Translations under genes and position numbers: made by a program
Part shown: piece by piece, positions 53,481 to 61,665 of the stretch
Position numbering within the stretch: the stretch's first letter is position 1
Layout of the letters: every line of letters starts with the position of its first letter
The notes under the pieces: generated by a model
The model's input: only the letters and a program-made list of their open reading frames with translations
Told to the model about the DNA's origin: nothing
Databases searched by the model: none
Assembly (NCBI RefSeq): GCF_019459225.1
Contig: NZ_JAIAZY010000016.1
Span: 21,499-85,498, forward strand
DNA length: 64,000 bases
Reading direction: 5' to 3'
Source of the DNA: Bacillus sp. IITD106
Lineage (GTDB): Bacteria > Bacillota > Bacilli > Bacillales > Bacillaceae_C

Positions 53481-54621
53481 CCCTGATTTCACCGTAAGAG
53501 GTTTTGGCGAAAAAATTCGCAGCTCCGTGGATGTCTCGATGTTGGCTGTATCCGCATGAACAAGTATAGATTCTAGAAGTCACTTTTCGTTTCTTCTTGC
53601 AACAAGGACATTGTTGCGTGGTATAATGTTCATCTTGTTTTGCTATCTGAATACCTTCTGCTTCCAATTTGTAAGCCAAATACTTATACACTTTCCCGAA
53701 GGACCAATTCGATAATTTTTGATTGGTTCTTCTGTTTCGAACCCTTTTCTTTTTTCGACGAGACGTGTTTCGTTGAACACCATCCACATCGCCAAAAGCC
53801 ACTTCTTTTACCTCATTCGTCAAACACCATTCCACAAACTGCTTCGTCGTCTTATGGACTGCATCCTTTAATTGTCTGTCGCTTTTCGACAAGACGTACA
53901 TTTTGGCGCGTTGGTACTTTCTCCATTGCTTTGATCCTTTCTTGCATCGACTCATCTTCCGCTGAAGTTCTGCAAGTTTTTTGTTGCGCAGACGGTGAAT
54001 GGAACGCATTTTCCTGCCCGTAATGATGATGTTCTCACCATTCTCCGCCACCGCCGCAATCGTATGGATTTCTCCCACGTCAATAGCTGAGCGATTGGTG
54101 GACTTGTTCTCTTTGGCTTCTTTTCCATCGTCATACGCAATGGAAATCATCAATCGCCGTTCAAAGATCAATTCAATTTCTTTGATGGTCCCTTTTGGCA
54201 ATTCCTTGATCCAGATCGTTAAAGGCTTCTGTCTTTTGCCTTCAAAATCTCCCATCTTCAACTCAATTTTTCCATTCTTATGCACCGTGAAGCCGTTATT
54301 TGCCCATTTTGTGTTGAAATGTTTCTTGTGTTTATATGGATATTTGGTCGGATGTCCCCTTTTCCTTGCTTTTCTTGCCGCATCACGGGCAAACACGTAT
54401 TTATGGCAAACCGCCTGCACGGACTGAGAATGGATAGGATACTTCCTCTTCGTTGCTTTCTGGAGCTCACTTTTGGTGATCCATTTGCCGGTTTTCGTAT
54501 GAGTGTCTTTGGCGAGTACCAGGCAGTGATTCCACACTTCAGCCGAAACATGATTGCATTCAAACAAACGATTGATCGTCTCTGGGGTTGCACGAAACGG
54601 GGTCTTCATACATCGTATCAT
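53434..54621 (-). CDS. tnpB: TnpB RNA-guided nuclease (IS605 OrfB family)
   Basis: The 395-residue TnpB has an intact RuvC core: Asp in SAIDVGEIHTIAAV (about residue 183), Glu in AKQDEHYTTQQCPCC (about 330) and Asp in SQHRDIHGAANF (about 365). The zinc ribbon CPCC...CSCG is between them. The N-terminal wedge and helical part look complete (ETINRLFECNHVSAEVWNHC). TnpB cuts DNA at sites matching its guide RNA next to a short motif and helps keep the element in place. The three acidic residues suggest an active nuclease. The start could be ATG 54621 or ATG 54609. Confidence 0.93.
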   Translation of the reverse strand: MIRCMKTPFRATPETINRLFECNHVSAEVWNHCLVLAKDTHTKTGKWITKSELQKATKRKYPIHSQSVQAVCHKYVFARDAARKARKRGHPTKYPYKHKKHFNTKWANNGFTVHKNGKIELKMGDFEGKRQKPLTIWIKELPKGTIKEIELIFERRLMISIAYDDGKEAKENKSTNRSAIDVGEIHTIAAVAENGENIIITGRKMRSIHRLRNKKLAELQRKMSRCKKGSKQWRKYQRAKMYVLSKSDRQLKDAVHKTTKQFVEWCLTNEVKEVAFGDVDGVQRNTSRRKKKRVRNRRTNQKLSNWSFGKVYKYLAYKLEAEGIQIAKQDEHYTTQQCPCCKKKRKVTSRIYTCSCGYSQHRDIHGAANFFAKTSYGEIRELDFSLNHTKYLRIA

Positions 54622-54707
54622 CTCTCAGCTTCCAAACATATGTTCCTATAACCTAGTATAGCATATAGAGAAAATGTTTCAAGGGTAGAAAAATAAGGGG
54701 CAAGCAT

Positions 54708-54944
54708 TCATCTCCCATCTAAATCTGAGCTTTTGAGGAAGGAGACTTCTGTCCCAAAGCCGTTAAATACATATTCCAGAATAAACCCGACTAGGACGAG
54801 TTGAATCGACATACGAAATGTTGCAATAACAATTTCTTTTTCTCGATTGATCCTCCGCCATTTGACGATGCCTACTAAAATAACGATAAATAAGTACGCA
54901 GCAGCCAGCCGCCACCATTCTATGTCAATGACTCCAGAATTCAT
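54708..54944 (-). pseudogene. fetB: FetB-like iron/metal exporter permease, 3' truncated
   Basis: The first 65 or so residues match FetB/YbbM (UPF0014) permeases (IEWWRLAAAYLFIVILVGIV, then EKEIVIATFRMSIQLVLVGF with LEYVFN). The sequence then diverges (GFGTEVSFLKSSDLDGR-stop) and ends; a whole protein has about 250 residues. The break lies where the TnpB element starts, and no remaining fetB sequence is found on the far side of it, so the 3' part was deleted. Its partner fetA is intact, 8 bases upstream. Confidence 0.85.
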
Positions 54945-54951
54945 TAGTCCG

Positions 54952-55575
54952 TCACCTCACTCGCCCGGCATCAATTTCAATAACTGTCTCAGCAAATGCT
55001 TCAACGACTTCTTTTGAATGAGTAACCATAATCATGGTTTGGCCTTTATCCTTACCTATTTGGAGAATCTTTTTCATCATTTCTTGGGCAGTTTCTTCAT
55101 CTAAAGCCGCAGTTGGCTCGTCCATAATCACCACTTCCGGGTCCAATAAAAGAATCCGAGCCAAAGCTAATCTTTGCTTTTCGCCTCCAGAAAGTTCATT
55201 CGCGATTGTTTTCAATTCTTTATGTAAATTTACGCAGTCTAGCACCTTTTCCATTTCTGGCTTCGTGGCATCATCTAAATTAGAAAACTTCCTGCCTATT
55301 TGTAAATTATCTTGTATCGTTCCGTCATAAATAGATGGGGTTTGCTGCAGCATGATAATGCGGCGGCGATGTTGAATTAAATCTATTTGTGACAGAGCTT
55401 TCCCCTTATAGTAAACCTCTCCAGCATCTGGGCTAATGAGCCCGTTCAATAGCTTAATAAAAGTCGTCTTGCCACTCCCACTTTTACCAATGATACAAGT
55501 AGTTTTTCCTTCTGGAATGGCTGCATAATCTATATGTAAAATCTGTTTATATTTCACATTGTCTAAGCGGAACAT
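54952..55575 (-). CDS. fetA: FetA-like ABC exporter ATPase
   Basis: The 207-residue ATPase (YbbL/FetA size) has Walker A IIGKSGSGKTTF, Q-loop LQQTPSIYDGTIQDN, signature NELSGGEKQRLALARI, Walker B EVVIMDEPTAALD and H-loop MVTHSKEV. The start at 55575 follows a G-rich site (GGGGGGG); a longer frame to 55605 lacks one. FetAB of E. coli is linked to iron homeostasis and oxidative stress. Without fetB the system is probably not functional here. Confidence 0.9.
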   Translation of the reverse strand: MFRLDNVKYKQILHIDYAAIPEGKTTCIIGKSGSGKTTFIKLLNGLISPDAGEVYYKGKALSQIDLIQHRRRIIMLQQTPSIYDGTIQDNLQIGRKFSNLDDATKPEMEKVLDCVNLHKELKTIANELSGGEKQRLALARILLLDPEVVIMDEPTAALDEETAQEMMKKILQIGKDKGQTMIMVTHSKEVVEAFAETVIEIDAGRVR

Positions 55576-55923
55576 TATGACCCCCCCAACGCATTTTCTT
55601 TTCATTATATTAATATCCTAAAATAATTTATTAAATCTGATTTTAGAGAATGTCCATTTACATAATGCTTTATTTCAAAAGGCGATAACCGATATTTATT
55701 TAAAAACACCATTTTTTAAGCATATTAATATTTTATTCATATATTGGTATTAAGAAAATTTAACTCACATACAAATTATGACAAATTCCACACTCAAAGT
55801 TTTGTAATATTATAGTAATAATTTTAATAGTATAGTAAAATATTCAAGAGCGTTTGTAAAAAATGCCACTTTAAAGTTGGAGGAAATTAATTGCTATGCT
55901 ATTAAGTAGCGGAGGGAATGTGT

Positions 55924-57366
55924 ATGAGTACGGCAAATGCACCTATTGAAGAAATTTACAGAGCACGAAGCAAGCGATCCAAGCCGATAAGAAACTGGGT
56001 CTTTATTACAATTGGGGTTATGTTGGTTATTGCCATAATACTTGCAGGACTTAGCTTTTATCAGGCAACACGATTCAATTCGAACGTTACAATTAATGAC
56101 GTACCAGTCGGTGGATTAACTGCTGGTAAGGCACTAGATAAATTAAAGGGAACATCCTTAAAAAATAGAGTTTTTGTAGGGGAAGAACTTATTATTGATG
56201 AAAAAGATACGAAGATGGCCTTTTCTAGTCAAGATACTTCTGCTATAAAAAAATTACTAAAAGACCAGTGGACGTTTTTTCCTAACTCAGAGGCAAAGAG
56301 CTTTTGGTTAGCACCTAAAAAGACGGATGAGTTTCGTAATAATACAATGAAAACACAGTTAGAAGAAAAGCTTCTATCCATGAACGAAAATTTAAAAGCT
56401 CCGCAAGATGCAGTCGTGAAATTGGAAGGTGGAAAAATTGTCATCTCTAATAGTGAAAGTGGAGAACAATATGATATTGCCGCTTTATTAAAAGATTTTA
56501 CAAAACAAAAGTATTCGAGCGATATCCATCTAGGCCCTGCATACTTGAAACCAATTGAAGCAGATAATCCGATTATTAAAGAAGAGGAACAAAAGTATCA
56601 TGCATTCCTTAAAAGAACAGTCGATTATAAAGTACAGGACAAAGTGTATACGTTAAAAGCTAGTGAATTAATTAAAGATGCCTTTATTTCAAAAGATGAT
56701 GTGGTAACAATCTCCGGAAGTGACATTCAAAACAAAATAAGTGAGATTAATAATGCTCACTCCACATTAAATAAAACCATTGACTTTAAGACCCATTCAG
56801 GAAATGTCATTAAAGTAAAAGCCAAAGGCTATGGCTGGGCATTAGATGTTGAGAAGGAAGCAGAGCTCATCCAAGCAGCATTTGAAAATGGGGAAAAATC
56901 GCTTTCTGCTACTAATATTTACGGTCACGGTTGGACGAATGAGGGCATTGGCTATGAAGCAACAACGAATAATGGCATTGGCGACACATATGCAGAAGTA
57001 TCACTTGCCGAACAGCGTATATGGATTTATAAAAATGGAAAATTGGCTGTTACAACTCATGTAGTAACCGGCAAGCAAAGCACTAAAGAAGGTACACATC
57101 CTGGAGTTTGGTATATCCTTTTTAAAAGTTCACCGTACACACTTAAAGGTAGTGCAGTAGGAAATCCCAATTATTCCGTTAAGGTTAATTACTGGGCTCC
57201 GTTTACAAACGACGGCCAAGGATTTCACGATGCCAGCTGGCGTACAAACTGGGCTAGTAATGCCTATCTTAATAGTGGCTCGGCCGGCTGTGTCAATACG
57301 CCTCCAAGCATTATGAAACAAGTGTATGATAATCTCAAAACGTATGACCCGGTTGTGGTTTATTAA
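55924..57366 (+). CDS. L,D-transpeptidase (YkuD) with PG-binding domains
   Basis: The 480-residue cell-wall enzyme has a cytosolic basic head, one membrane anchor near residues 27-47, and an external part with two peptidoglycan-binding-4 type repeats (FNSNVTINDVPVGGLTAGKA near 55; KAKGYGWALDVEKEAELIQA near 300). A C-terminal YkuD domain follows (EVSLAEQRIWIYKNGKLAVT; catalytic GFHDASWRTNW and NSGSAGCVNTPP with the active His, Ser and Cys). It forms 3-3 cross-links and can resist beta-lactams. ATG 55924, seven bases after GGAGGG, is preferred to 55918. The upstream gap 55606-55923 is AT-rich, with no gene or clear signal beyond this site. Confidence 0.93.
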   Translation: MSTANAPIEEIYRARSKRSKPIRNWVFITIGVMLVIAIILAGLSFYQATRFNSNVTINDVPVGGLTAGKALDKLKGTSLKNRVFVGEELIIDEKDTKMAFSSQDTSAIKKLLKDQWTFFPNSEAKSFWLAPKKTDEFRNNTMKTQLEEKLLSMNENLKAPQDAVVKLEGGKIVISNSESGEQYDIAALLKDFTKQKYSSDIHLGPAYLKPIEADNPIIKEEEQKYHAFLKRTVDYKVQDKVYTLKASELIKDAFISKDDVVTISGSDIQNKISEINNAHSTLNKTIDFKTHSGNVIKVKAKGYGWALDVEKEAELIQAAFENGEKSLSATNIYGHGWTNEGIGYEATTNNGIGDTYAEVSLAEQRIWIYKNGKLAVTTHVVTGKQSTKEGTHPGVWYILFKSSPYTLKGSAVGNPNYSVKVNYWAPFTNDGQGFHDASWRTNWASNAYLNSGSAGCVNTPPSIMKQVYDNLKTYDPVVVY

Positions 57367-57369
57367 AAT

Positions 57370-57421
57370 AGACGGTTCTTGCTTCCCACCGAGGAAGTTC
57401 AAGACCGTCTCTTTGTTTTTC
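57370..57421. terminator. Terminator between L,D-transpeptidase and hypothetical gene
   Basis: AGACGGT-TCTTG-CTTCC/GGAAG-CAAGA-ACCGTCT is followed by CTTTGTTTTTC, directly after the stop. It resembles the hairpin at 53139. Confidence 0.8.
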
Positions 57422-57460
57422 ACCTAGTTATATCATCTCTATCTAATCTTGTCTTCCACT

Positions 57461-58321
57461 TTACCTATTTTGTACCTTCTTTTTAAATTCCTCGTAACTC
57501 TTTTCAAACTCTTCTTTTGTGACTGCGCGATACGTTAGTTTTTGTTCGGTTGCCCAAAACGACAGGTCGAAGCTACTAGCATCCTCATGAAAATTTCCCT
57601 CCAGCTTAGTTTCCTGCCCATCTACAGTAGTGTATAGTTTCAACATATGTCCGTCCGTTATACCGTTCAACTCATACTTATCTTCCCTGTACGGACTTTT
57701 TTCATTCCCCGTATCCACCATCATGAGAAGAGAACCTGACAGTTCACCTTCGAGGAGAGCTTCATCAATTTTAAGAAACAATTGGTACTTTTCGTTTTCC
57801 GAGGAAGAAAGATATCCGTAAACATTTCTCAGTTCGGAAAAAAAGGTTCTCAAGAAATCTTTAAATTTTTCTTCCGATTGATCAATCGCTATTTGCAACT
57901 CTTGTTTTAATTCTTTTTTATGTTGCTCGAGGCTTTTTTCTGTCGCAGATTCGAATAGTTTTACATCATTTTCGCCTTGCTCTTGAACAACAAGATTTTT
58001 CTTAGAAAACTTGGCATAAAACTTTTTGATTTCCTCACCATCATCAACACTAAAATTATATCCTTTTTCGGTTTTTTCGCCAGTAAGGGGAAATTCTTTT
58101 TCTTCAATAAAAGGTTCCTTCCCGATCTCATCTATAAGTTCCTGTTGATGAAATGTTCCATATACTTTCCCTGTTCGACTCTCGAGTTCTAGCCAGTACA
58201 GCTTCCCTTTCTCACTGTACACAAATTCTTCGGATTTGTTCGCATTTAAAGCGAACCAAATTCCTGCTCCCATTAGCAATCCAATCAGTGTTGCCACGCC
58301 CCAAAATTTTGACTTGTTCAT
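57461..58321 (-). CDS. Hypothetical exported protein with single N-terminal anchor
   Basis: The 286-residue protein has a hydrophobic stretch at residues 7-26 (FWGVATLIGLLMGAGIWFAL) after MNKSK, i.e. a signal anchor. No lipobox is visible. A charged coiled-coil-like stretch follows (about 125-165, SLEQHKKELKQELQIAIDQS), then a beta-rich C-terminal half ending FEKSYEEFKKKVQNR. I recognise no family. It is a single gene; the gap of 363 bases up to the VWA gene holds only AT-rich sequence. Confidence 0.72.
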   Translation of the reverse strand: MNKSKFWGVATLIGLLMGAGIWFALNANKSEEFVYSEKGKLYWLELESRTGKVYGTFHQQELIDEIGKEPFIEEKEFPLTGEKTEKGYNFSVDDGEEIKKFYAKFSKKNLVVQEQGENDVKLFESATEKSLEQHKKELKQELQIAIDQSEEKFKDFLRTFFSELRNVYGYLSSSENEKYQLFLKIDEALLEGELSGSLLMMVDTGNEKSPYREDKYELNGITDGHMLKLYTTVDGQETKLEGNFHEDASSFDLSFWATEQKLTYRAVTKEEFEKSYEEFKKKVQNR

Positions 58322-58684
58322 TTTGCTCCCCCCTTATCCTATAGCCCGAATCAAGATCCCTTTAGCAAAGTTTTCTGCTTTAACAGAGATTGTCAACCGC
58401 TCCTATTAAATCTATTGTATAAAAAAATCAACCATTATCCTATGCGAAACAAATTTTTTACCGCACTACGATTCACATCAATCGTTTACAGTTCTCGGGA
58501 CTTTTGATGCGTGAAAAACTACAAAACATTAGGTAAAAAGAATGGTTTCTATATTAACCTATGGAAAAATAACCCAATAAGAATATGATTAGAATAAGCG
58601 AAGAGGTAGAAACATTTTTTACAACGGGAAATAGCTAATTCCGATAAATGGATAAGCTTTAAATACATATTGGAGTTGAAGACT

Positions 58685-60097
58685 ATGAAACAATGGTTGT
58701 TTATCATCCTATCCATCTTTTTGTTATTTACAGCTGGCTGTAGTGCCGGAAAAGCTAAAGGTGATGTCCCTAGCAAAGAAAAAATAGAAGTAACGGATGA
58801 GACAAAAAATGAAAAGCCTGTCACAAAGGTTGTGGAGAAAGCAGAGCCCGAGAAGGAAAACAACTGGTGGAATGAAGAGGACCCCGTATATGAACCTCAA
58901 AACAATGATGCCAAAATGAGTGAATTAGAGTTAGAATTGATGAAAAAACCCGGACTATATTCGGAGAATTTTAACGAACAGCTTGCAAAAGAAAAAATTT
59001 TAGAGCTTCCAAAAGGGTTAAGCGATGATGAATACAAAGATGCAATCTTGAAGCTAGTTAGAATGGATTACCATGAAGAAGTTGAGACATTTTTACAATT
59101 TGATGCGACTGTAAGTGCGGGAGAGAGTCGTCCTGATGAACAAATTGAAGCTCCAGAGGTTACTGGCACGCATTTTGCTATTTTACTAGATGCTAGTGGA
59201 AGTATGAATGCGAAAAACGGAAGTGGGACAAGAATGGATGAAGCGAAAAGCGCCATTATGAGCTTTGTCGAATCTCTACCTAATGATAGTACAGTTTCAC
59301 TTCGTGTGTATGGTCATAAAGGAACTGGAAGTGATGCTGATAAGGCACTGTCATGCGCTTCAACAGAAACTATTTATACAGGAACAAAGAATACTGAACA
59401 ATTGAAAACTGCCCTTGCCACAGTCAAACCAGCAGGCTGGACACCGATAGGAAAAGTCCTTTCAGCAACGAAAGAAGACATTCCAGAAAATGCAGATTCA
59501 ATGATTGTCTATGTGGTAAGTGATGGAATTGAAACGTGCGGTGGTGATCCAGTTGCAGAAGCAAAAAAGCTAGCTGCAGAAGGAATCGAACCCATTATTA
59601 ATATCATTGGTTTTCAAGTGGATAATGAAGCACAACAACTTTTAAAACAAGTGGCGGAAGCAGGAAATGGAGAGTTTACGTTTGCTAATTCCAAGCAAGA
59701 TTTAGATAAGTATTGGAAGGAGGAGTATAAGAGATTATCAGAAGCATGGGAACAGTGGCGTAATGCTGGAATGGAAGAGGCGTCAAAGAAACAAAAAGAA
59801 TTAATGGACAAAGCCGATGCAACGGGAGCATCCATTATGGATAAATCAGAAGAGGAATTTAAGCGGGCAGAAGATTTACTTCAAGAGCTTTTCGATAAGG
59901 GAATAATAGAAGATTACAAGAATAGAACGGCCATTTGGCAAATGCTCTATCAGCGACAACAAGATGTTTGGAGATACGGCTATCATACCAAAACTGGAAA
60001 GTGGCGAGAAGCGTATTATAATGGAAATGAAGAATGGCGTCGCATTTATTACGAAGGAAACGCCAAATGGCGGGAATTTTATTATAAAAGAAGATAA
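58685..60097 (+). CDS. VWA-domain lipoprotein with C-terminal W-R-x-x-Y-Y repeats
   Basis: The 470-residue lipoprotein has a signal peptide with lipobox LLFTAGC-S (Cys about residue 19). A von Willebrand factor A domain (THFAILLDASGSMNAKNGSG, the DxSxS MIDAS; TPIGKVLSATKEDI; YVVSDGIETCGGDPV) occupies about residues 160-345. A coiled-coil stretch (about 350-410) and three short Trp/Arg/Tyr repeats at the end follow (KWREAYYNGNEE, WRRIYYEGNAK, WREFYYKRR). The family is close to YwmC/YwmD-type proteins. It binds divalent metal and probably a wall or protein ligand. The start at 58685 follows TTGGAG; a codon 15 bases earlier has no site. Confidence 0.88.
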   Translation: MKQWLFIILSIFLLFTAGCSAGKAKGDVPSKEKIEVTDETKNEKPVTKVVEKAEPEKENNWWNEEDPVYEPQNNDAKMSELELELMKKPGLYSENFNEQLAKEKILELPKGLSDDEYKDAILKLVRMDYHEEVETFLQFDATVSAGESRPDEQIEAPEVTGTHFAILLDASGSMNAKNGSGTRMDEAKSAIMSFVESLPNDSTVSLRVYGHKGTGSDADKALSCASTETIYTGTKNTEQLKTALATVKPAGWTPIGKVLSATKEDIPENADSMIVYVVSDGIETCGGDPVAEAKKLAAEGIEPIINIIGFQVDNEAQQLLKQVAEAGNGEFTFANSKQDLDKYWKEEYKRLSEAWEQWRNAGMEEASKKQKELMDKADATGASIMDKSEEEFKRAEDLLQELFDKGIIEDYKNRTAIWQMLYQRQQDVWRYGYHTKTGKWREAYYNGNEEWRRIYYEGNAKWREFYYKRR

Positions 60098-60101
60098 AGA
60101 A

Positions 60102-60142
60102 AAACTTCGGACGGTCATTAAACAACGTCCGAAGTTTTTTGT
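60102..60142 (+). terminator. Intrinsic terminator after VWA gene
   Basis: The perfect 12-bp stem AAACTTCGGACG/CGTCCGAAGTTT is followed by TTTGTATTTTT. Confidence 0.88.
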
Positions 60143-60183
60143 ATTTTTATGGTCTGATATTTGTTGAATCAATTTCACGTCTT

Positions 60184-61365
60184 TTATCCTAAAAATGCCT
60201 CCTCGATTAATGTAAATCCTTCAATTTCCGTTTCTTCGTCCACCTCGATCAATAAACAATGTTTTCCGTTAAAATTAACCTGCTTCACATATCTCAAATC
60301 TTTTGGGCTAATTGAAATATTGGCTACCTTAGTACTAATTTTGATTGATTTTGACGTATATTTTGGCACGATACTGCTTGCTTTTAGCTCGTACTTCTCG
60401 TCATCGATGACTGTTTTGAATGCCATTTCAACTTTATCTGAATTAACGTCTTCCACTCCACTCATTTTCAGCACACGTTCTACGTCTTTGTAATCCAATT
60501 TTGGCGTTTCAACCTCTTCCTCTTCATCCTCATGCTCGTCCATCATTCGATTAATTTCCTCATATACATTGGCAAGCGTATGAGTATCAACCTGTTCACC
60601 AACCACTTGTTTTACGATCTCTTCAAAAACCGCTTTATCTTCTGAAGCTGTCATGATCTCTTCTCCATTTAAGACATTCTCGATAAAGTGATAATCAGGC
60701 TGATTCGCTTTTCCTGTCGAGTAAAGGACGCGGTTTACATCGGCTGCGTTGTCTGTGAAACTTGGGTACAAAAATCCTCCTACCGGAGTTCTGAGATTTA
60801 TAACTGAATCAACCACAACACTGGACTTAAATTCTTTCTCGATATAATCAAACACCAACGACCTTTTCGGTTGTTCCGTCTGGTTAATACTGCAAAGAAT
60901 AAAAGGATGTGTGTACACCTCATCCCGATCACTCACTTCTGCTTCCTCACTGTTCCTTTTCGTCGGCTTAAAATATTCCCCGCGTATGAACGTGACGACC
61001 ATATCCTTCTCATATTGGACATCCTTGAACATCTTTTCAACAATCAGAAGCATTTGCTCCTTCCAATCGTCAACATCCTCCGCTTGCAAACCTTCATGGA
61101 GAATAAAACGAGAATGATCCTCCACCTGTTCTTGAAACTTTACTTCAAATAATTTTATATCCAATGCACCGGTTAGCACTTTTTTAAAATTGATCATGAA
61201 GAGCTCCTGCTGCTCCCGGTCCAGCATGGAAAAAGGATTGCTCTCCTGATGATAAATATCGCTGCTTTCTTTTCTAATATAGACATTAAAGATATGGGTG
61301 ATTTTTAATAAATCATTATCGAGCTTAAACTGTTTACGTATGTTTGCTATATCCTTCTTGTTCAT
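60184..61365 (-). CDS. DUF4317 family protein
   Basis: This protein of about 393 residues starts NKKDIANIRKQFKLDNDLLK, the hallmark of DUF4317 proteins. It is cytosolic, hydrophilic and acidic in the middle (DEHEDEEEEVETPKLDYKDV), without known catalytic motif. The ATG 61365 start matches the family. The upstream gap of about 300 bases holds weak hairpins only. Function unknown. Confidence 0.82.
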   Translation of the reverse strand: MNKKDIANIRKQFKLDNDLLKITHIFNVYIRKESSDIYHQESNPFSMLDREQQELFMINFKKVLTGALDIKLFEVKFQEQVEDHSRFILHEGLQAEDVDDWKEQMLLIVEKMFKDVQYEKDMVVTFIRGEYFKPTKRNSEEAEVSDRDEVYTHPFILCSINQTEQPKRSLVFDYIEKEFKSSVVVDSVINLRTPVGGFLYPSFTDNAADVNRVLYSTGKANQPDYHFIENVLNGEEIMTASEDKAVFEEIVKQVVGEQVDTHTLANVYEEINRMMDEHEDEEEEVETPKLDYKDVERVLKMSGVEDVNSDKVEMAFKTVIDDEKYELKASSIVPKYTSKSIKISTKVANISISPKDLRYVKQVNFNGKHCLLIEVDEETEIEGFTLIEEAFLG

Positions 61366-61628
61366 ATGAATGTGCAACTCCTTAGTTGTTTAGGGTCCCT
61401 GTTCTGATTTGAAGCAAAAATAAAAAAGAGAATCCAAGATTATGGACACTCTATTATTATATCAAGATTAATAGTGAATCAACTTTATAATTTTATAGTG
61501 ATCTATGGAGAATTTTATCAGAATAGGGGCAAGAAGTTCGTTGCTATAAAAAAAACCTACCAGTATTGATAAGGTTTACCATGTTTATCTAATAGGGTTT
61601 TACACCTCTAAATCTTAAAAAAACTTAA

Positions 61629-61664
61629 AAAGAAGCAAGGAATCGTTCCTTCGCTTCTTTTCTC
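61629..61664 (-). terminator. Intrinsic terminator after SEDS gene
   Basis: AGAAGC-AAGGAA/TTCCTT-GCTTCT, on the minus strand followed by TTTTTAAGTTTTTTT, lies a few bases past the stop codon. Confidence 0.85.
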
Positions 61665-61665
61665 T

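Larger units (their letters stand above)
53242..54700 (-). mobile_element. IS200/IS605-type element with tnpB only
   Basis: The element carries tnpB and its 3' structured region but no tnpA, like IS1341-type units, so it depends on a TnpA elsewhere for movement. The right end is estimated from GGTTCA at 53242. The left end lies between the tnpB start and the point where fetB homology stops (54700-54760). No target duplication is expected. Confidence 0.7.

Noticed and set aside
53640..54651. Plus-strand frames of 120-142 codons opposite tnpB
   Set aside because: They mirror the tnpB coding pattern, start without ribosome sites and have no recognisable domain.
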